In this document: positions 29,961 through 30,523 of the stretch, piece after piece | How positions within the stretch are numbered: the first letter of the stretch is position 1 | Layout of the letters: the number at the start of each line of letters is the position of its first letter | Virus record (IMG/VR): IMGVR_UViG_3300046753_000161 | Coordinates: 1-30,523 of that record | Source of the DNA: a virus | DNA: 30,523 nt | Reading direction: 5' to 3' (one strand) | Position numbers and translations under genes: made by a program | The notes under the pieces: generated by a model | The model's input: the letters and a program-made list of their open reading frames with translations, nothing else | What the model was told of the DNA's origin: nothing | Database searches by the model: none

Positions 29961-30523
29961 ATGGCAAATTTAATTAATGAAGCTGAAGTTAGAAACACTT
30001 GGTCTCCGATTATCGAAGAAGCAACTGGAATTAACGAAAGCTCAAAGCTAGCTTGGATGTCAGAATACTGTCACAATCACAAGCTTTATGAAGATGCATC
30101 TGTAATGACACTAGGTAATGGTGGAACAGGTGGTAACATCTTTGGTATGGGTGCAACTAAGTTCCCAACTGCAGGTAACGCAGACGGTTCAGGTGATAAA
30201 GCTCCAACTTTACTACCTTTAGCGATGCAAGTTGCTGCACAAACAATCGGTTTAGACCTAGTACCTGTTGTACCTATGGCTGGACCAATGGGATTACTTT
30301 CTTACTTAGACTTCGTATACGAAGGTGGTAAGATTGCTGGTTCTGTAACTCCAACTTACATCAAGTATGGTGACAAAGATTCAGATAAAGTAGGAACTGA
30401 CGTAAGAGTTGGTTTCTCAAGAATCGATGGTAAAGCAATCATCAAAATCGTTGATGCATTAGATGCTGGTCAAGTTATTACTGACAGATATACTGGTGCT
30501 GAACTAGTTGCTGCATTAGAAGA
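29961..30523 (+). CDS. 23: Major capsid protein, T4 gp23-like, 3' end outside window
   Basis: The first 187 codons of the capsid protein, running off the window end. The start ATGGCAAAT follows an A-rich leader. The N-terminus INEAEVRNTWSPIIEEATG corresponds to the T4 gp23 propeptide start (LLNKWKPLLEGEG). The segment PLAMQVAAQTIGLDLVPVVP with MAGPMGLLSYLDFVYEGG matches T4 gp23 (VRRAIPNLIAFDICGVQPMNSPTGQVFALRAVYG). Its prohead form is expected to be cleaved by the gp21 protease; IxE/LxE matches occur at PIIE and KLYE, but I cannot say which is used. The N-terminal part is shorter than in T4. It forms the hexamers of the head. Confidence 0.93.
   Translation, partial: MANLINEAEVRNTWSPIIEEATGINESSKLAWMSEYCHNHKLYEDASVMTLGNGGTGGNIFGMGATKFPTAGNADGSGDKAPTLLPLAMQVAAQTIGLDLVPVVPMAGPMGLLSYLDFVYEGGKIAGSVTPTYIKYGDKDSDKVGTDVRVGFSRIDGKAIIKIVDALDAGQVITDRYTGAELVAALE

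Overview
This window is part of the genome of a T4-like (myovirus-type) phage. About 35 genes lie in one direction and are tightly packed, with TAATG and ATGA start/stop overlaps. They include recognisable counterparts of T4 genes 56, 43, nrdB, nrdA, 45, uvsX, 41, 47, 46, 15, 55, 4, 20, 21/22 and 23. The DNA is AT-rich and almost no gene has a Shine-Dalgarno sequence; leaders are A-rich instead. Together these suggest a host in the Bacteroidota, perhaps a marine flavobacterium. The host assignment is inference.

Layout. (1) 1-2242: the 3' part of a probable internal head protein carrying a T4-type capsid-targeting sequence, then a large DUF3008-like protein, ending at a terminator (2267-2297). 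(2) 2315-6849: accessory genes: a PPP-type phosphatase, small proteins, an SGNH-like protein, a helical protein of unknown family, and a fold-type II PLP enzyme. The last two overlap and look like a two-gene enzymatic module. (3) 6879-20837: nucleotide metabolism and replication. This holds dUTPase/dCTPase, a family B DNA polymerase split into two genes, ribonucleotide reductase, sliding clamp, UvsX recombinase, a 2OG-Fe(II) oxygenase, the DnaB-type helicase, a candidate late co-activator, and the gp47/gp46 nuclease. (4) 20878-30523: late genes: a collagen-like protein, tail sheath stabiliser gp15, an unknown protein, late sigma factor gp55, gp4 head-completion nuclease, a gp2-like candidate, portal gp20, a small acidic core protein, a giant protease-scaffold fusion, and the start of major capsid protein gp23.

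How it fits together. dUTPase and RNR supply dNTPs. The two polymerase halves, clamp, helicase and UvsX form the replication/recombination machinery. Late transcription probably uses gp55 with the clamp and perhaps a gp33-like protein, acting at a repeated GATATATAA box found before most head and tail genes. Head assembly starts from the portal and a core made from the gp21-gp22 fusion.

Most unusual points: (a) prohead protease and scaffold are one 756-residue polypeptide with a roughly 210-residue Glu-rich repeat region and a well-placed internal start that could also make scaffold alone; (b) DNA polymerase is split inside the fingers, with nrdB, nrdA and the clamp gene between the halves; (c) the late box ends three bases before two start codons, which predicts leaderless late mRNAs; (d) a PLP enzyme and helical partner form a possible nucleotide or DNA modification module.
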